In this document: one piece after another, positions 40,062-53,332 of the stretch
Layout of the letters: each line of letters opens with the position of its first letter
Numbering within the stretch: position 1 is the first letter of the stretch
Source: Apis mellifera
Taxonomy: Eukaryota > Arthropoda > Insecta > Hymenoptera > Apidae
Assembly: GCF_003254395.2 (NCBI RefSeq)
Contig: NC_037643.1
Span: forward strand, 9,010,963 to 9,074,962
Direction of reading: 5' to 3'
Length of the DNA stretch: 64,000 nucleotides
Position numbers and translations under genes: made by a program
The notes under the pieces: model-generated
What the model saw: the letters and a program-made list of their open reading frames with translations, nothing else
Told to the model about the DNA's origin: nothing
Databases searched by the model: none

Positions 40062-40917
40062 AAAACAGAATAATAAAAAATTGGATAAAAACATTATTTT
40101 TTAGTATACTATATAAAAAAAAATTTCGCAATAAATTATATCCAAAGAAACATCTAGAAAAGAAGTATTAATTCAATTTTTCAATGTTTCATTAAAATTA
40201 TTAGTATAAATACTATTGATATTAATACAATTTGTATATATAATATTACAATATTATATGATCACATAATATTATAATATAATCTTAATTTTATAAAAAA
40301 TAAATTATAAATTTTAATATTATTAAAATTTTTATATCTTAAAGGAAAAGATTATTTTTTAATTCTTGTTAAAAACGAGAATCTCATTTATTATTAGTAA
40401 ATTATCAATTTTAGTTCAAAACAAACAAAAAATTCATCAATATATCGATTGTTTCAATACATTGATTCAATAGTGATCAATCAATCACGCACGAGTGAAC
40501 AGAAATTCTGAAAATAAGAATCAGAAAGAAAAACGACAAACAAATAATATATAATAGATAAAATTCACTTTAAAACAATTATTTTCATTTCCGTGGGAAA
40601 GAAAAGGGAAAGTGTGCATGTTTTGGAACAAAAAACTATTTTGTCGAACATGACTAACATACAAAAATTAATCGTTATATATATGATTCTCTGAAATGTT
40701 CTGATGAATATAAAGATAAAAAAGATAAAGATAAATCCTTGAATATATTCTAAAATATAAATTAACAAATAATTTCTATCAAATCAATTATTATTTTAGT
40801 TGATATTCTATATATATTAATTATATTTATTGTTTTTATTAGTGTATTATTATTAATAAAACATAAATTATATATTGCACTATAATAAAATTCTAATGAA
40901 ATATTTTATAAACTCAC
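36738..40917. other. Non-coding stretch, otopetrin intron or upstream region
   Basis: Mostly A+T rich. Nothing coding is supported. If the distal first exon at 40966 is used, this is intron; otherwise it is upstream intergenic DNA. The segment 38040-38480 is less A+T rich and might be regulatory. Confidence 0.5.
40023..40057. repeat. TA dinucleotide microsatellite
   Basis: About 34 bases of TA repeat in non-coding DNA. Confidence 0.9.
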
Positions 40918-40966
40918 TTGATTTTCCGGAGTTACATTCTTGAATGGGTTGAAGAGTTCGTGGCAT
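40918..40966 (-). CDS. Candidate distal first exon of otopetrin
   Basis: ATG at 40966 encodes 16 residues (MPRTLQPIQECNSGKS) plus one base and ends at a near-perfect donor (CAA/GTGAGT). The phase (1) matches the acceptor at 25216. If used, it would give a channel of about 661 aa with a short N-terminus and an intron of about 15.7 kb. The sequence upstream to 41170 could be its 5' UTR. Confidence 0.45.
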
Positions 40967-42613
40967 CGTTAAATTAAATTTTTCGACTTTTTTATATAAC
41001 TGAATAATAATTCACAAACACTTGCATTTATAAAATCTATCATGAAGACGTTCAAATTAATCGATGTTCATCCGGATCGATTGAAACAAATTTTCTGTCA
41101 GGATCACTTGACTTTTGTCATTCCGATGATTATCACAAAACGTCACATTTTCCTTAAAATTTTTTCAATTATCTTCATTTTATGTAATTCAAGTTTAATT
41201 TTTCATTAAAAATTTTTAAATTTGCTTACATAAATTTTATAACTATAAATTCCTTAATTCATTGATTATTTCGGTATAAAAGAATTTTAATTTTAATTAT
41301 CCACCACCATATTATAAATATAAATTATAAATATTGAAAAGTTAAATTGATTTATATCACTGATGCACGTGCATTCTTTATCAAAAATCATGTGTAGACT
41401 AGCTTGCAATCCATAAGTTGCGAAAGATCTACCGATCTCCAAGACTGACTTCCAATCTCTGAAATACAAATGGTTAACCTTCGGAAAAATGGCGGCACTC
41501 GTAAACGCTCTGTGATCACGAGTATCACTTATACTAAACTATGATACTAAAATGAACCGAGTAAACGATCTTAGAATTTAGTTGTGATTTTGAGTAGGAG
41601 AAGTGTGCTGTATATTTATTTAGTTTCAACACGTTCTCTTCAAGTCTCTCTATGACTTCAGAAAAAAAATATAGTGTATGTTGAATGTGAATATAAATGG
41701 TATATAGCATTGTATGAAATTCATGTTTGGATTTTTATCTTTTTTTTATGATAAAATAAAAAATAAAACATTGGAAGTGCAACAGAGAAAGTTGAAGAAT
41801 GATTATGATACAAGATTTCAGTACTTTCGTTTTATTTGAAATTTAAAACTCATTATTTTCATAAACTTTGTATATTTTATAATTTATTTCTTAATATAAG
41901 AAATAAAATATATCTTAAAAATATATTTCTTTTTTTGAATATAATAAAAAAATATAAAAATAATAGTTATGTATTCAAAGAAAAACAAAAAATTTAATAT
42001 ACAAAAATTAAAAATATTTTTATATATAAAATATTATTTTTTGATTTTTTTTAAAATGTACCTAATACGTTTTTAATCACAATAATTTTCTGTATAAAAT
42101 CTTGTACTTTTATTGACAAGTCATAAAACAATATTTAAATAATATTTCTTACATTACTGATCCAGAAGAAGTATAAATACACATTATAAAACTTATTTTT
42201 AATTATTGCAATGAATTTAAAATACATTAATAAATGATTTATAAGATTAAAACTATTCCATATATATTTCATAATACTTTTACTGTATTTTTTATTCACT
42301 AAATGAACATACTTTCATTATGCTTAAGAAATTAATTGTTGTTCAATATTAGATAGAAATAAGAATTATTTGTACATTCAAAACATTGATCATACAAGAA
42401 AAAGGGAATAAATAAAATTATGTTGTAAACTTAAATATTTACAAAGCTAAATTTTTACATTAAGATCAGTCTTATTTACCCCTGATCTTGTAGTGTTCAA
42501 TGTTGACTTTTCAATATTCTGAAATATATTTTAAAGAAATTAATTATGATCTTTTCTTAAGATATATCTTGAGAAGGCATTATTTTATCAAATGATCCGA
42601 TGATATTTCATTG
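40967..42613. other. Intergenic region between otopetrin upstream side and ZMAT2 3' end
   Basis: No gene is supported. The left part (to about 41650) is less A+T rich and probably contains the otopetrin distal promoter. The right part is very A+T rich and includes the ZMAT2 3' UTR on the minus strand. Confidence 0.5.
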
Positions 42614-43842
42614 TCACTTTTTTTTAGAACCAAAACCTGAGAAACCCATTATTGCTGCCATTTCATCTGAAGGTCCTCCATTATCTTCATTGACTTCTTC
42701 AATTTTTCTTTTCTTGTCTTTTCTTTTCTCTTTTCTATATTCTTTAATTTTCTCTTCCTATAAATAAAAGATATTTGTTTAAAAATAAATAAAAAATAAA
42801 AAATAAATATATTTTTAAATAAAATATATTTAAAAATTTGAAAATAAAACAAACCTCTTCTTTTAATTCTTTTACTCTTTGTTCTAAATCATAATCTTTC
42901 TTTTTTTCTTCCAATTTCTTTTTATTCATTGCAAAGCGAGCTTTAACCTGTTCTAATGTAGATCTTTCTATTTTCATTGACATACCCAAATTACGTTGAT
43001 CTGAAAAAATTCATCTATAAAATTAATATTTAGTCAAGCATACAAAAACAATAAAAATAATAAATAATAATTGATTACGTTTGGTGCCATTGATGTGATC
43101 TAAGAAATTAATTGAATCCTTGACAACACAATCACAAACATTACAATAATACCTATAAATATAATATTATTATTAAACACAAATTATAAATTACAAATTA
43201 TATCTATTTCAGTTAATTTTTAGAAAATTTATTACCCTCCAGTTTGTGATGATGGAGTATTTTTATTAATAACAACACTTTTTCCTAATTTAGATTCAAG
43301 ATCAACTTTGTAATCTCTTTGTTTGAGCAATTCTCTTTTTACTGCTGGTTGCTTTGGAATTCCCAATTCTTCTTCTGCAATTTCATCCTGCAGACGTTGA
43401 AGTGCTATTCTTTCATATTCTTCTCTATTCCATTTGCGTCTATGGTCATCAGGTCGCTAAAAAATAAATAATATCATATTATTTAAGCCAATTTTAACAA
43501 TTTTTTTTATTTAAATATAATTCAATTAATATTTTATATATTAATTTATCTTTATATTTTTTGACATATACATTACTTATCTATATTAAAAATTATAATT
43601 ATAATTTAATTTTTCTATTTTCTAAATTTTTTTTTTTTTTTACTTTTAATTTAATATTATCACTTTATTTTTATTTTTATCACTTTAATATTTAAATCAG
43701 GTAGTAAAATCAGGTTATAAAATGTCAAATGATAATTTTATCAAAATTACATAAATTATCTTAATAATATATAAAAATTAATAAAGTTTTTAATATAAAA
43801 TCTCATATAAATAAAAACTGTAAAAATTCTTACCATAGACAT
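42614..43842 (-). CDS. ZMAT2: ZMAT2 / Snu23 spliceosomal zinc-finger protein
   Basis: Component of the U4/U6.U5 tri-snRNP and pre-catalytic spliceosome (yeast Snu23). Exons (minus strand): 43842-43834 (only ATG TCT ATG), 43456-43236, 43152-43079, 43000-42855 and 42757-42614 (TGA), giving 197 aa, the family's usual size. The matrin-type C2H2 finger has C80, C83, H96 and H102 (YYCNVCDC...HINGTKH), with the last His codon split across an intron. It is followed by QRNLGMSMKIERSTLEQV, a Lys/Glu coiled coil, and the conserved C-terminal MAAIMGFSGFGSKKK. All junctions are GT-AG and in phase. The nine-base coding part of exon 1 is unusually small. Confidence 0.97.
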
Positions 43843-45358
43843 TTTTGAAATTCTTGGAGTAAATCAAATCTATTACGCATAAAAAAATAAACTGTTTTCC
43901 CCTTCTCTTTTTACCTTGCCTAAGACCATGCTCTTATTTTGGATAGTGATTGTAATTACCTTACGATCTTAAATATAATTTTATTTTTTCAAAATAAAAT
44001 CTTTAATTTTCTTCGGAATAAAATATAAAATTAAAAAATTTATAATTTTTTTTTAATTACAGTTATTAATTTTTTTTTAATAATACAATTATTATATTGC
44101 ATATTATGAAATTCATAATTTAATAAATTTATATTTATAATCAAGTTATTTTTATATATTAAAATTTAATATTTTTAAATAAAATTTTATAATTATTTTT
44201 GCATAATTTATAAATAAAAAATATTACATATTTCAATAAAATATTAAGGTACATACCAATCGAAAATTTGTTTTAATTTTAAAAGTATACAAAGTAATAA
44301 AGAATGAAATAAAAAATAAAAGATTTTCAAAATTAATTTTATTTGTCAAAATATATTTATATAATACTTTTGTATATTATTAATGTCAGAAATGTATTTA
44401 TATAAAGTGTCCTAAAAATATTGGAATATCTAATAAATAAATTGGAGATTCCTGAAATAATTTCAAGCAATATTTTTTTTTGCAAAAATTTTCATTATAA
44501 CTTTATTAAGGAATTATTAATAAAAAATACTGGCCAATCACGGAGCGTAATCTAGTAGATCCGCAGTAACTGCTACAAATAAATCTAAATAATATATTTC
44601 AATAAAAGTGTGTTAAATATAACAAATTTTTTTTATCGATAAAGAATTATATTGAATTATATCACGAATGAATAAATAAATAAATAAATAAATAAATATA
44701 TATATATATATATAGAATATCTCAAAACGGATTGGAATATATATATATATATTTTTATATTTTTTAATAATATACTATTTTTTAATAATAACTAATTTAA
44801 TATTAATGAATAATTTAATAATTAGTTAATGTCTGAATCTTGCTTAAATCTCTGTGTAAAATAGCATGAATATTTATATATTTTAATAAAATTAATTATA
44901 ATTAATAAAATTAAGTTTTTTTATTAATGTTACTTTTTTAAAACAAAATTATTTTATAAAATTAAATTAAATATAATAAAATTAAATTAAAAATTAAATA
45001 TTAATTAAAAAATACAATAAATAAAATTTCTTGATACCACTTTATATGATAAATATGCAATATAATTTTTTTGTCCAATAATCATTATTAGATTTTATAA
45101 ATTTAATTAATTGAATAAAAGTACAATTTTTTTTTTACAATAATTATAGAAATTATATAATTAAATATTCAATTAATGAAACTATATACATATACATAAA
45201 ATTAAATCTAAATTTAAATACAAAATTTACATTTTTAGTATCACAATTTTTCTTCTAATAAAATTCTGAATAAAAATTAATCATAAAATTTCAGAAAATT
45301 TGAGATTATTAAATATTATTTTCTGATAAACTATTTTTTAAATAATAAATTATAGTTT
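43843..45358. other. Intergenic region between ZMAT2 and adenosine kinase
   Basis: Extremely A+T rich, with an AATA/TA repeat at about 44669-44714. A short less A+T-rich island at 44527-44580 has no coding frame and no recognised RNA fold. It presumably holds the ZMAT2 promoter on the left and the adenosine kinase 3' UTR on the right. Confidence 0.5.
44669..44714. repeat. AATA tetranucleotide and TA microsatellite
   Basis: About seven AATA units followed directly by a TA run. Confidence 0.85.
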
Positions 45359-47018
45359 TTATTCCAATAAATCTGATGGTACATTATCTGGTAATTTAAT
45401 CCCATATATTGTTCCTATATAAGATGCTATTTTACAACCATATTCTAAACAACGTTTTGGTTTCCAACGAGCTAAAACACCTGCTAGGAAACCAGCAGCC
45501 AAAGCATCATCAGTATCTATTGTATCAATAATAGGAATTTTTGATTTAATTGGGAGTACCTAAAAAAATAAATTTTTATTCAAATTTTTCACTTAAAAAA
45601 TTGATTTTTTTTTATTTTTAACATACTTGAGCAGATTGACTTTTTCCCCAAACAGCAATTGCTGGAGCAGATGCACCTTGAGTCATAACAAATACTCCTC
45701 CATGACGTAACCAATCTTTTTTAACCGTATTACAGACATTAATTGTAATTCTTTTTAAACTATTTAATAAAAATGGTATATCTGATACATCATCATATGT
45801 AAGATTTAATGATTGAGCCAAAGCTTCCATTTCTCTTGAATTACCAAATACAATATTTGAATGTCCTATCATTTCGCAAACTGCTGTACGAAAATCCTAT
45901 AAAAGATAATATGTTGTTAATAAAGAATATACATATTTTACATGTATATTATAGTACTATAAATATAATAATTTCATTTTTCTTATTAATTAATTAACAT
46001 TATTAGTTAAATTCTAAAATATTTATTTACATTAAATATATATGTCCCACTTATATTAAAAGCTATAATTATATCTCTTTCTTCTGCTTGTTTAACAAGT
46101 TCTTTTATTACAGGAAAACTATGAGGTATGAAAAATCCTTCAATATATATTATTTTTATTCTATCAAATGATAAATTGCATGCTTTAAGATCATTTAAAG
46201 TATATTTAGCAGCAGCTCCTACATTTGCAACAAGACTACGATATGGTTCACTTATTAATATTATACATTGTCCTGTATTTAAATTTGAATGAATTACATA
46301 TCTGCAAAAATATATACATTTAAAAATGTATATCATAATGAAAATAAAATGAAGCAAAGAATTTAAAGCATCTGCAAACCTAGCATCCACACCTGTTGAT
46401 CGAACTAAACTTTGTAACATTATTCCTTTACAATCATTACCAATCGCTCCAGAAAAAATACAATATTGATTTTGAAAGGTTTCATCATAAAGCCATTGTA
46501 TAATTCGCATTGTATTTTGTGCTGATCCTCCAGGATAGACTACCTGTTTTGATCTATTTTATTATATTATTAATAATCTTTAAATTTTGAATAAGTTTTT
46601 TATATAATAACAAAAATTTAATATTTTCAATAAATATTAAAAAAATAATTTAATTTATACTATATATTTTTTATATATATATGAAATAATAATATATATT
46701 TATTTATATTTATTTAAAATATAAATATATAATTTATATTTATTTAAAATAATGAAAAAAAAAATTTATACAAAATATAAATGTGTGACAATTATTAATA
46801 AATATACTTATTAACTCTTGCGGTATATCTGCCAATAATTCTTGCATTTTATCTTCAGAAAATTCTGCTTCTCCATCTACATTAAGATTATATTTTTTTA
46901 ATAAATCATTATCTTTTATTTTTACAAACATATCTAATAAAGGATTGCCAAAAGCAATAATTGCAGGAGCATTAAGATTTTTAATAGATTCTCTTAATGG
47001 TTTGTCTTTTTCAACCAT
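45359..47018 (-). CDS. Adenosine kinase-like protein with altered catalytic motif
   Basis: PfkB-family sugar kinase of the adenosine kinase group (adenosine + ATP to AMP + ADP). Exons (minus strand): 47018-46808, 46539-46380, 46301-46031, 45896-45627 and 45559-45359 (TAA), giving 370 aa, slightly above the usual 345-362. Matches to the family: FGNPLLDM (23-30), YPGGSAQNTMRIIQWL (72-87, the GG-S-QN substrate loop), FSGAIGNDCKG, ILISEPYRSLVANVGAA, YIEGFFI, and NIVFGNSREMEALA. Oddity: the anion-hole/catalytic segment, normally DTxGAGDAF, reads DTIDTDDAL at 316-324. The aspartate expected to act as base (D322) is kept but both glycines and the alanine are replaced. It may be a diverged paralogue with reduced or changed activity. 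It is head to head with NAT10 across 823 bp. The acceptor of exon 2 (AGGTAG/TCTATC) was chosen by phase. Confidence 0.88.
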
Positions 47019-47841
47019 TTTTATTAATAGTTTATAAATTTTTTTATATTACATTTATGAATAAAGTTTTTTTATGTTCAAAGAATTTGTATTCAAAAAA
47101 TTTTTAAATTTTACTTGTAATACATCGAATATGATTATTGAATACATAGATTATTGTTTAATTTTTCTTATTTCTTATTTATTTCTAAAAATAGTAATAA
47201 AAAATAACTATAATATTTATTTTTATTGTTTGAAGATATAAATAAATTTAAACATTTTTTTCATATTTTTTTTATATTGCATTAATATTTTAATATACTT
47301 TTAAAATTATTCATTTTTGTTATAATAAGAAATAATAAAAAAAATGAATATATCCTATATTTTTGTTTTCAAAACTGACATAAAGGTTACTTTACAAAGT
47401 AGTTTTACAAGAATATAATTATTGTTCTTTATTAATTATATAATAATAAATTTTTATAATTATTTGCATTCATATTTATAATACTTATATTTGAATAGAA
47501 ATATATACAAATTATTATTATATTATTCTACTTTGATATGAATCATATTTTTATTTAATTTTAATATATATATAACACATTATTATATTAAATTTTACAT
47601 TTTATATTATATTGAATATATATTTAAAATTTTTTACTTTTTATTTACTTATTTTTTTTATGACAATTAAAAATTATCATTATTATATATTAATAATTTA
47701 TCGTATATGTGTGATTAAAGTTACAAAATGGATGCGCACATTATAATTTGAATACAAGTAACATAACCATTGTGTGTACAATATCTACATATTTTTAAAT
47801 AAAATTAAATAAAAAAAATAAGTGAATTCTATATTTCAAAG
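47019..47841. promoter_or_regulatory. Shared bidirectional promoter region of adenosine kinase and NAT10
   Basis: 823 bases separate the two divergent start codons. The sequence is almost wholly A+T, with no TATA or CpG feature that stands out. Both 5' UTRs must lie here, so the two housekeeping genes probably share regulatory DNA. Confidence 0.5.
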
Positions 47842-48995
47842 ATGGTTCGTAAAAAAATAGATAATCGTATTCGTATTTTAATTGAAAATGGTGTTATTAC
47901 GGGATATAGAACAATGTTTATTATTATTGGTGAAAAAGCACGAGATCAGGTTTGATTATATATAATTTAATTGCAATTTAATAATAATATTTATATTTAT
48001 ATTTTAATTTTTTTTTTAATTTTAATTTTAAAATTTAAAATATTATAATTTTTAAAATATTATAATTAGGTTGTTTTGTTACATCATATGTTATCGAAAT
48101 CTATTATAAAAGCTAGACCTTCTGTACTTTGGTGTTATAAAAAAGAATTAGGATTTAGTAGTCATAGAAAGAAAAAAATGAAATCTTTACAAAAAAAAGT
48201 TAAATCAGGAAAGTTGGATGTTAATGAAGATGATCCATTTGAATTATTTGTTGTTTCTACTAATATACGATATTGTTATTATCATGAAACACATAGAATA
48301 TTAGGAAATACATATGGCATGTGTGTTTTACAAGTAAGATTCTTTATTTGTTTTGATTTAATAAATATAATTAATTTAAATATAATTAACAAAAAAATTA
48401 ACTTTTAGGATTTTGAAGCTCTTACACCAAATTTATTAGCACGTACTATTGAAACTGTTGAAGGAGGAGGACTAATAATATTTTTATTACAATCAGTAAA
48501 TTCTTTAAAACAACTATATACTATGAATATGGATGTTCATCAAAGATTTCGTACAGAAGCGCATCAAGTATATTATTCATTTTTTTTTATTAATTTATTA
48601 ATTTAAAGATATTTTATTAATTGTAAATTTAATTAATTAATTTATTTAAATTTAAGAAATAATTTTAAGAATTAATTTTCTAATATTTTATTTTAGAATA
48701 TTATTGGTCGATTCAATGAAAGATTTTTATTATCTCTTGCTTCATGTAAAAGATGTTTGGTTGTTGATGATCAATTAAATGTATTACCTTTGTCATCACA
48801 TAATTTAAAAATTGAACCTATACAAAAATTATCTTCTTCTGAAACATTATCAGAATTAGATACATTAAAAGAAAGTTTGAAAGATACACAACCTATTTCT
48901 TCTCTTGTTAATTGTTGCAAGACACTTGATCAGGTTTAGTACTAAAAAAAAATATATTAAATATATTTATGTATATATAATAAATAGTAAATATA

Positions 48996-49034
<39 letters not shown>

Positions 49035-52000
49035 AATGAAAATTATTTTATAATTGATTTTATATACATATAATAATTTTATATACATATTAATAATTTT
49101 CATATAAATATTAATATTTTCAGGCAAAAGTGCTTCTTAAATTTATTGAATGTATATCAGAAAAAACATTGAGATCTACTGTTTCTTTAACTGCAGCTAG
49201 AGGTCGTGGAAAATCTGCAGCATTAGGTTTAGCTGTTGCTGCTGCTATAACATTTGGTTATTCAAATATTTATATTTCAAGTCCAAGTCCAGAAAATTTA
49301 AATACATTATTTGAATTTATTTTTAAAGGTAAACATTAACAATAAATATTATTTTTTAGTAGAATAAATTTTATATTATTTTTAGGATTTGATGCATTAG
49401 GATATCAAGAACATCTTGATTATGGACTTGTACAATCTACAAATCCTGAATTTAATAAAGCCATTATACGTGTAAATATTTTTCGAGATCATAGACAAAC
49501 AGTTCAGGTATAATATTCTTAATATGTAAAATTTTTTAAAATAATTTTAAAATTATTTATTAAAATAATAATATAAATAAATAAATAATAATATAAATAT
49601 ATTGATAAAAAAATCAAATTTTTTTTAGTACATTCATCCAACTGATGCACATAAATTAAATCAAGCTGAATTACTTGTAATAGATGAAGCTGCAGCAATT
49701 CCTCTTCCTTATGTGAAAGCTATGCTTGGTCCTTATTTAATATTTCTCGCATCGACTATTAATGGGTAATTATATGTTATATTTTAATTTTTGATCATTG
49801 TTTAATCATTTTATTTAATCATAATTTATATGTATTTTTAATATAATTTATATTAATACAATATTAATATAATTAATATATAATTTATATATTTTAATAG
49901 ATATGAAGGAACAGGTAGATCTTTATCATTAAAACTATTACAACAATTAAGAAATCAAACCATTAGTTCAAATAGTCATGAGAAACAAAAAAATGAAAAG
50001 ATTATTATTGGAAGACAGTTACATGAATTGACTTTAGAAGAATCTATTCGTTATAAACCAGGAGATTCTATTGAACAATGGCTTTGTGACTTATTATGTT
50101 TAAATGTTATAATAAATACACCTATATTATCTGGATGTCCATCACCTGATATATGTGAATTATATTACATAAATAGGTAGCATATCTTATATAAATTTAC
50201 ATTATATATTATATATACATTATATATATTCTTTTTAGAGATACTTTATTTTCTTATCATAAAGCATCTGAATTATTCTTGCAAAGATTGGTAGCTCTTT
50301 ATGTAGCTTCACATTACAAGGTAAATCTCTCTATTATAAAAGTAATCTAAAAAATAAAAATACTAAATTTTTTCAATAATGTTTCAGAACAGTCCAAATG
50401 ATTTACAAATGATGTCTGATGCACCAGCACATCACCTATTCTGTCTTTTAGGTCCAATAGATTCAAACAAAAAAATATTACCTGAGATATTAGTAGTTAT
50501 TCAAGTAAATATACATGATATGTAACTATATTATAAATGTATACATGTGAATTTAAATATCTTCGATATTTTTTGTAATATTAATTTTTTATTATGTATA
50601 GATTTGTTTAGAAGGTGAAATAAATAAAAATACCATAAATGATGGATTAGTTCGAGGACGTCGAGCAGCTGGTGATCTTATACCATGGACTATTGCACAA
50701 CAATATCAAGACCAAGATTTTCCAGCATTAGCTGGAGCACGTATTGTTCGCATTGCAACACATCCTGAATATCAAAGTGTAAGTTTAAATATTATTATAT
50801 AAATTAACAAAAATAATTTCTATTTGAATAAACATTTATATTATAGATGGGATATGGTAGTCGAGCATTAGAATTATTGAAAAAATATTATGAAATGAAA
50901 ATAGTTAATATTAATGAAACATCACTACAAACATGTATGACAGAAATATCAAAAGTTAAAAATGAAGAAGTAAATTTATTAGAAGAAAAAATTGGTAATT
51001 AAAGTTATTGTATTACAAACACTTGTATCTGATAATATATAATTTTAATTTATTAATTTTTTAATTTCAAAAATTGATTATTTTTTAGAACCTCGAGTTT
51101 CATTACCACCACTTCTTTTAAAACTTAGTGAAAGACGTCCGGAAAATTTAGATTATATTGGTGTATCTTTTGGTGTTACCGAACCACTTTTAAAATTTTA
51201 TAAACGAGCTAATTTTATACCAGTATATTTAAGGTTAAAATAATTATTTATTATTATTATTATTATCTTATCATACATTAAATAAAAATAAATATTTATT
51301 TTCCAGACAAACAACAAATGATATTACAGGTGAAAATTCATGTATCATGTTGTATAAAATCAATTCTGATCAAGATATTACATGGTTGCAAGCATATTGG
51401 AATGATTTTCGTAAACGATTTATAAGTTTATTATCTTTTTCGTTTAACACATATTCACCTTCATTAGCTTTAAGTATATTGTTTAATAAATCAATTACAT
51501 CAGAAGCTACAAGTTAGTATATTTTCAATATATAATATATGAATATATATTTTAATGTTCATATTTTTATATTTATTATACAATCATTTTTTTTAGCATT
51601 AACGAAAAATATATTGGATATCTATTTTACATCTTACGATTTAAAACGTTTATCTATGTATAGTAATAATATGGCAGATTACCATTTAATAATGGATTTA
51701 TTGCCATCATTGGCACGTTTATATTTTTTAAATATGATGGATGATATTCATTTATCCGCAGTACAATCGGTAATTTTCATATTTATTCTAATTTAAAAAT
51801 CTAAATATAATATTTTGTATTTATATAAATGCTTTTGTATTTTAGGCAATTTTATTGGGATTAGGTTTACAACACAAAACAGTTGATACATTAGCAAAAG
51901 AGTTAGATTTACCAACAACACAATTACTTGGTTTATTTAATCGTATTATACGCAAATTTATACAGTATCTTAATAAAATAACGGAGAATTTTATTGAAAC

Positions 52001-52458
52001 TACTATGATGAAAATAGAAGGTAATAACGAAACAATACAACTTAATCCCATCAATGGAAAAAGTTTATATGATGAATTAGAAAATGCAGCTAAGGTTTGT
52101 CCATTATTTTGTTATAATATATATTATAATTCATCAAATTTATAATATTGTATCATTCTATATAGATAATAAATAATAAATAGAATTATTTATTATTTGA
52201 TATAAATAATATTTTTTAAATATTTTTCAGGAATTAAAAGCAAAACAAAAAGCCGAATTGGAAAAATTAAAAAAAGAAAATTTAGAACAATATGCAATCA
52301 AAGGAACAGAAGCTGATTGGAATGTTGCTCTATCTGAAAAGAAAAGTAAAAATCTTATATCTATAAAAAGTGGAGAAAAAAGAGAATTAGAACATAATAT
52401 TTTAGAAGAAAATAAAAAACAATTTAAAAAAAAGAAAAAACATTTTTCCAAGATTTAA
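47842..52458 (+). CDS. NAT10: NAT10, RNA cytidine acetyltransferase
   Basis: Nucleolar enzyme (yeast Kre33, bacterial TmcA relatives) that makes N4-acetylcytidine in 18S rRNA and tRNA using ATP and acetyl-CoA. Seventeen exons: 47842-47949, 48070-48333, 48409-48567, 48697-48933, 49124-49328, 49386-49507, 49629-49765, 49901-50176, 50239-50320, 50388-50504, 50602-50778, 50847-50994, 51089-51233, 51307-51512, 51597-51769, 51846-52094 and 52231-52458 (TAA). All phases close to 1010 aa (human 1025). Visible motifs: start MVRKKIDNRIR; helicase Walker A TAARGRGKSAALG (279-291); Walker B LLVIDEAAAIPLP (380-392); GNAT acetyl-CoA loop around VRIATHPEYQSMGYGSRAL (617-635); and a Lys-rich C-terminal tail (KKKKKHFSKI) typical of a nucleolar protein. 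Introns are short (57-190 bp) and almost pure A+T. Nothing is truncated. Confidence 0.98.
48991..49029. repeat. TA microsatellite in NAT10 intron 4
   Basis: Nearly uninterrupted TA repeat about 95 bases before the exon that starts at 49124. Confidence 0.85.
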
Positions 52459-52669
52459 CAAAAATAATGTATAAAAATTAATAATTTAAAAATAAAATAA
52501 ACAATTATATAATAAAGTATTTATTTATCTTCATCAATTCAATTATCATATTGTTTTAAGAAAAAAATATGCTTTAATCTATAAAAGAGATATTTGGAAA
52601 ATATCTATATTATAAATAATATAAATATAAATATATCTACATTATAAATAAAAATATATAATCAAAATT
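52459..52669. other. Overlapping 3' ends of NAT10 and NUFIP1-like gene
   Basis: Only 211 bases lie between the two convergent stop codons. AATAAA-type signals occur on the plus strand near 52490. The 3' UTRs are short and may overlap antisense. Confidence 0.6.
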
Positions 52670-53278
52670 TTAATCAAAAAAATTATTATCTATTATATAT
52701 TTTATACATTGACATATTAAATTTCTTTCATGTTGAATAGATCGTGAAAGTAATTTTTGTAATAATTGTGATGTATATGGTGGTGTCTTATTTGTAATTT
52801 TCTGTTCTTTATTTTTTGAATTTTGATTCAATGTCAATTTAATTTTGGAAATTTTACACACTGAATCTATTGGCTGTATTTGAATAGATCTATTTTCATA
52901 TTTTATTTCATCTTTTATTGCATTATTTTCTTTGTTTTCATTATTTAAACTTATTTTTTTAAATGATACTTCTTCAGGCATATCACCTACAAATGAAATA
53001 TATATAAACATTATATATTAATTTTTATTTTATTATAAATAATGAATTTATTATATACAAACTTTTTTTTAAATGAAATATTTCTTATACTTACTTTCTT
53101 CTGAAACACTTTCATAATTTGCTACTAAATTGGGTACATTAGAAGTAGCAAATTTTGGCAATATATCTAATATTTCTTCTTCATCAGAAATTTGATTAAT
53201 TTGATTTTCCTTGTAATTATTTTCAATTTCATTATTAGATTGCTTTTCTATTTCTAAATCTTCTTTTTTTAAGCATAC

Positions 53279-53332
<54 letters not shown>

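Noticed and set aside
41490..41515. ATGGCGGCACTCG start-like sequence on the plus strand
   Set aside because: It closes after eight codons (TGA) and no donor allows it to continue.
44527..44580. Less A+T-rich island that might be a small RNA gene
   Set aside because: No cloverleaf, no box motifs and no strong hairpin could be seen.
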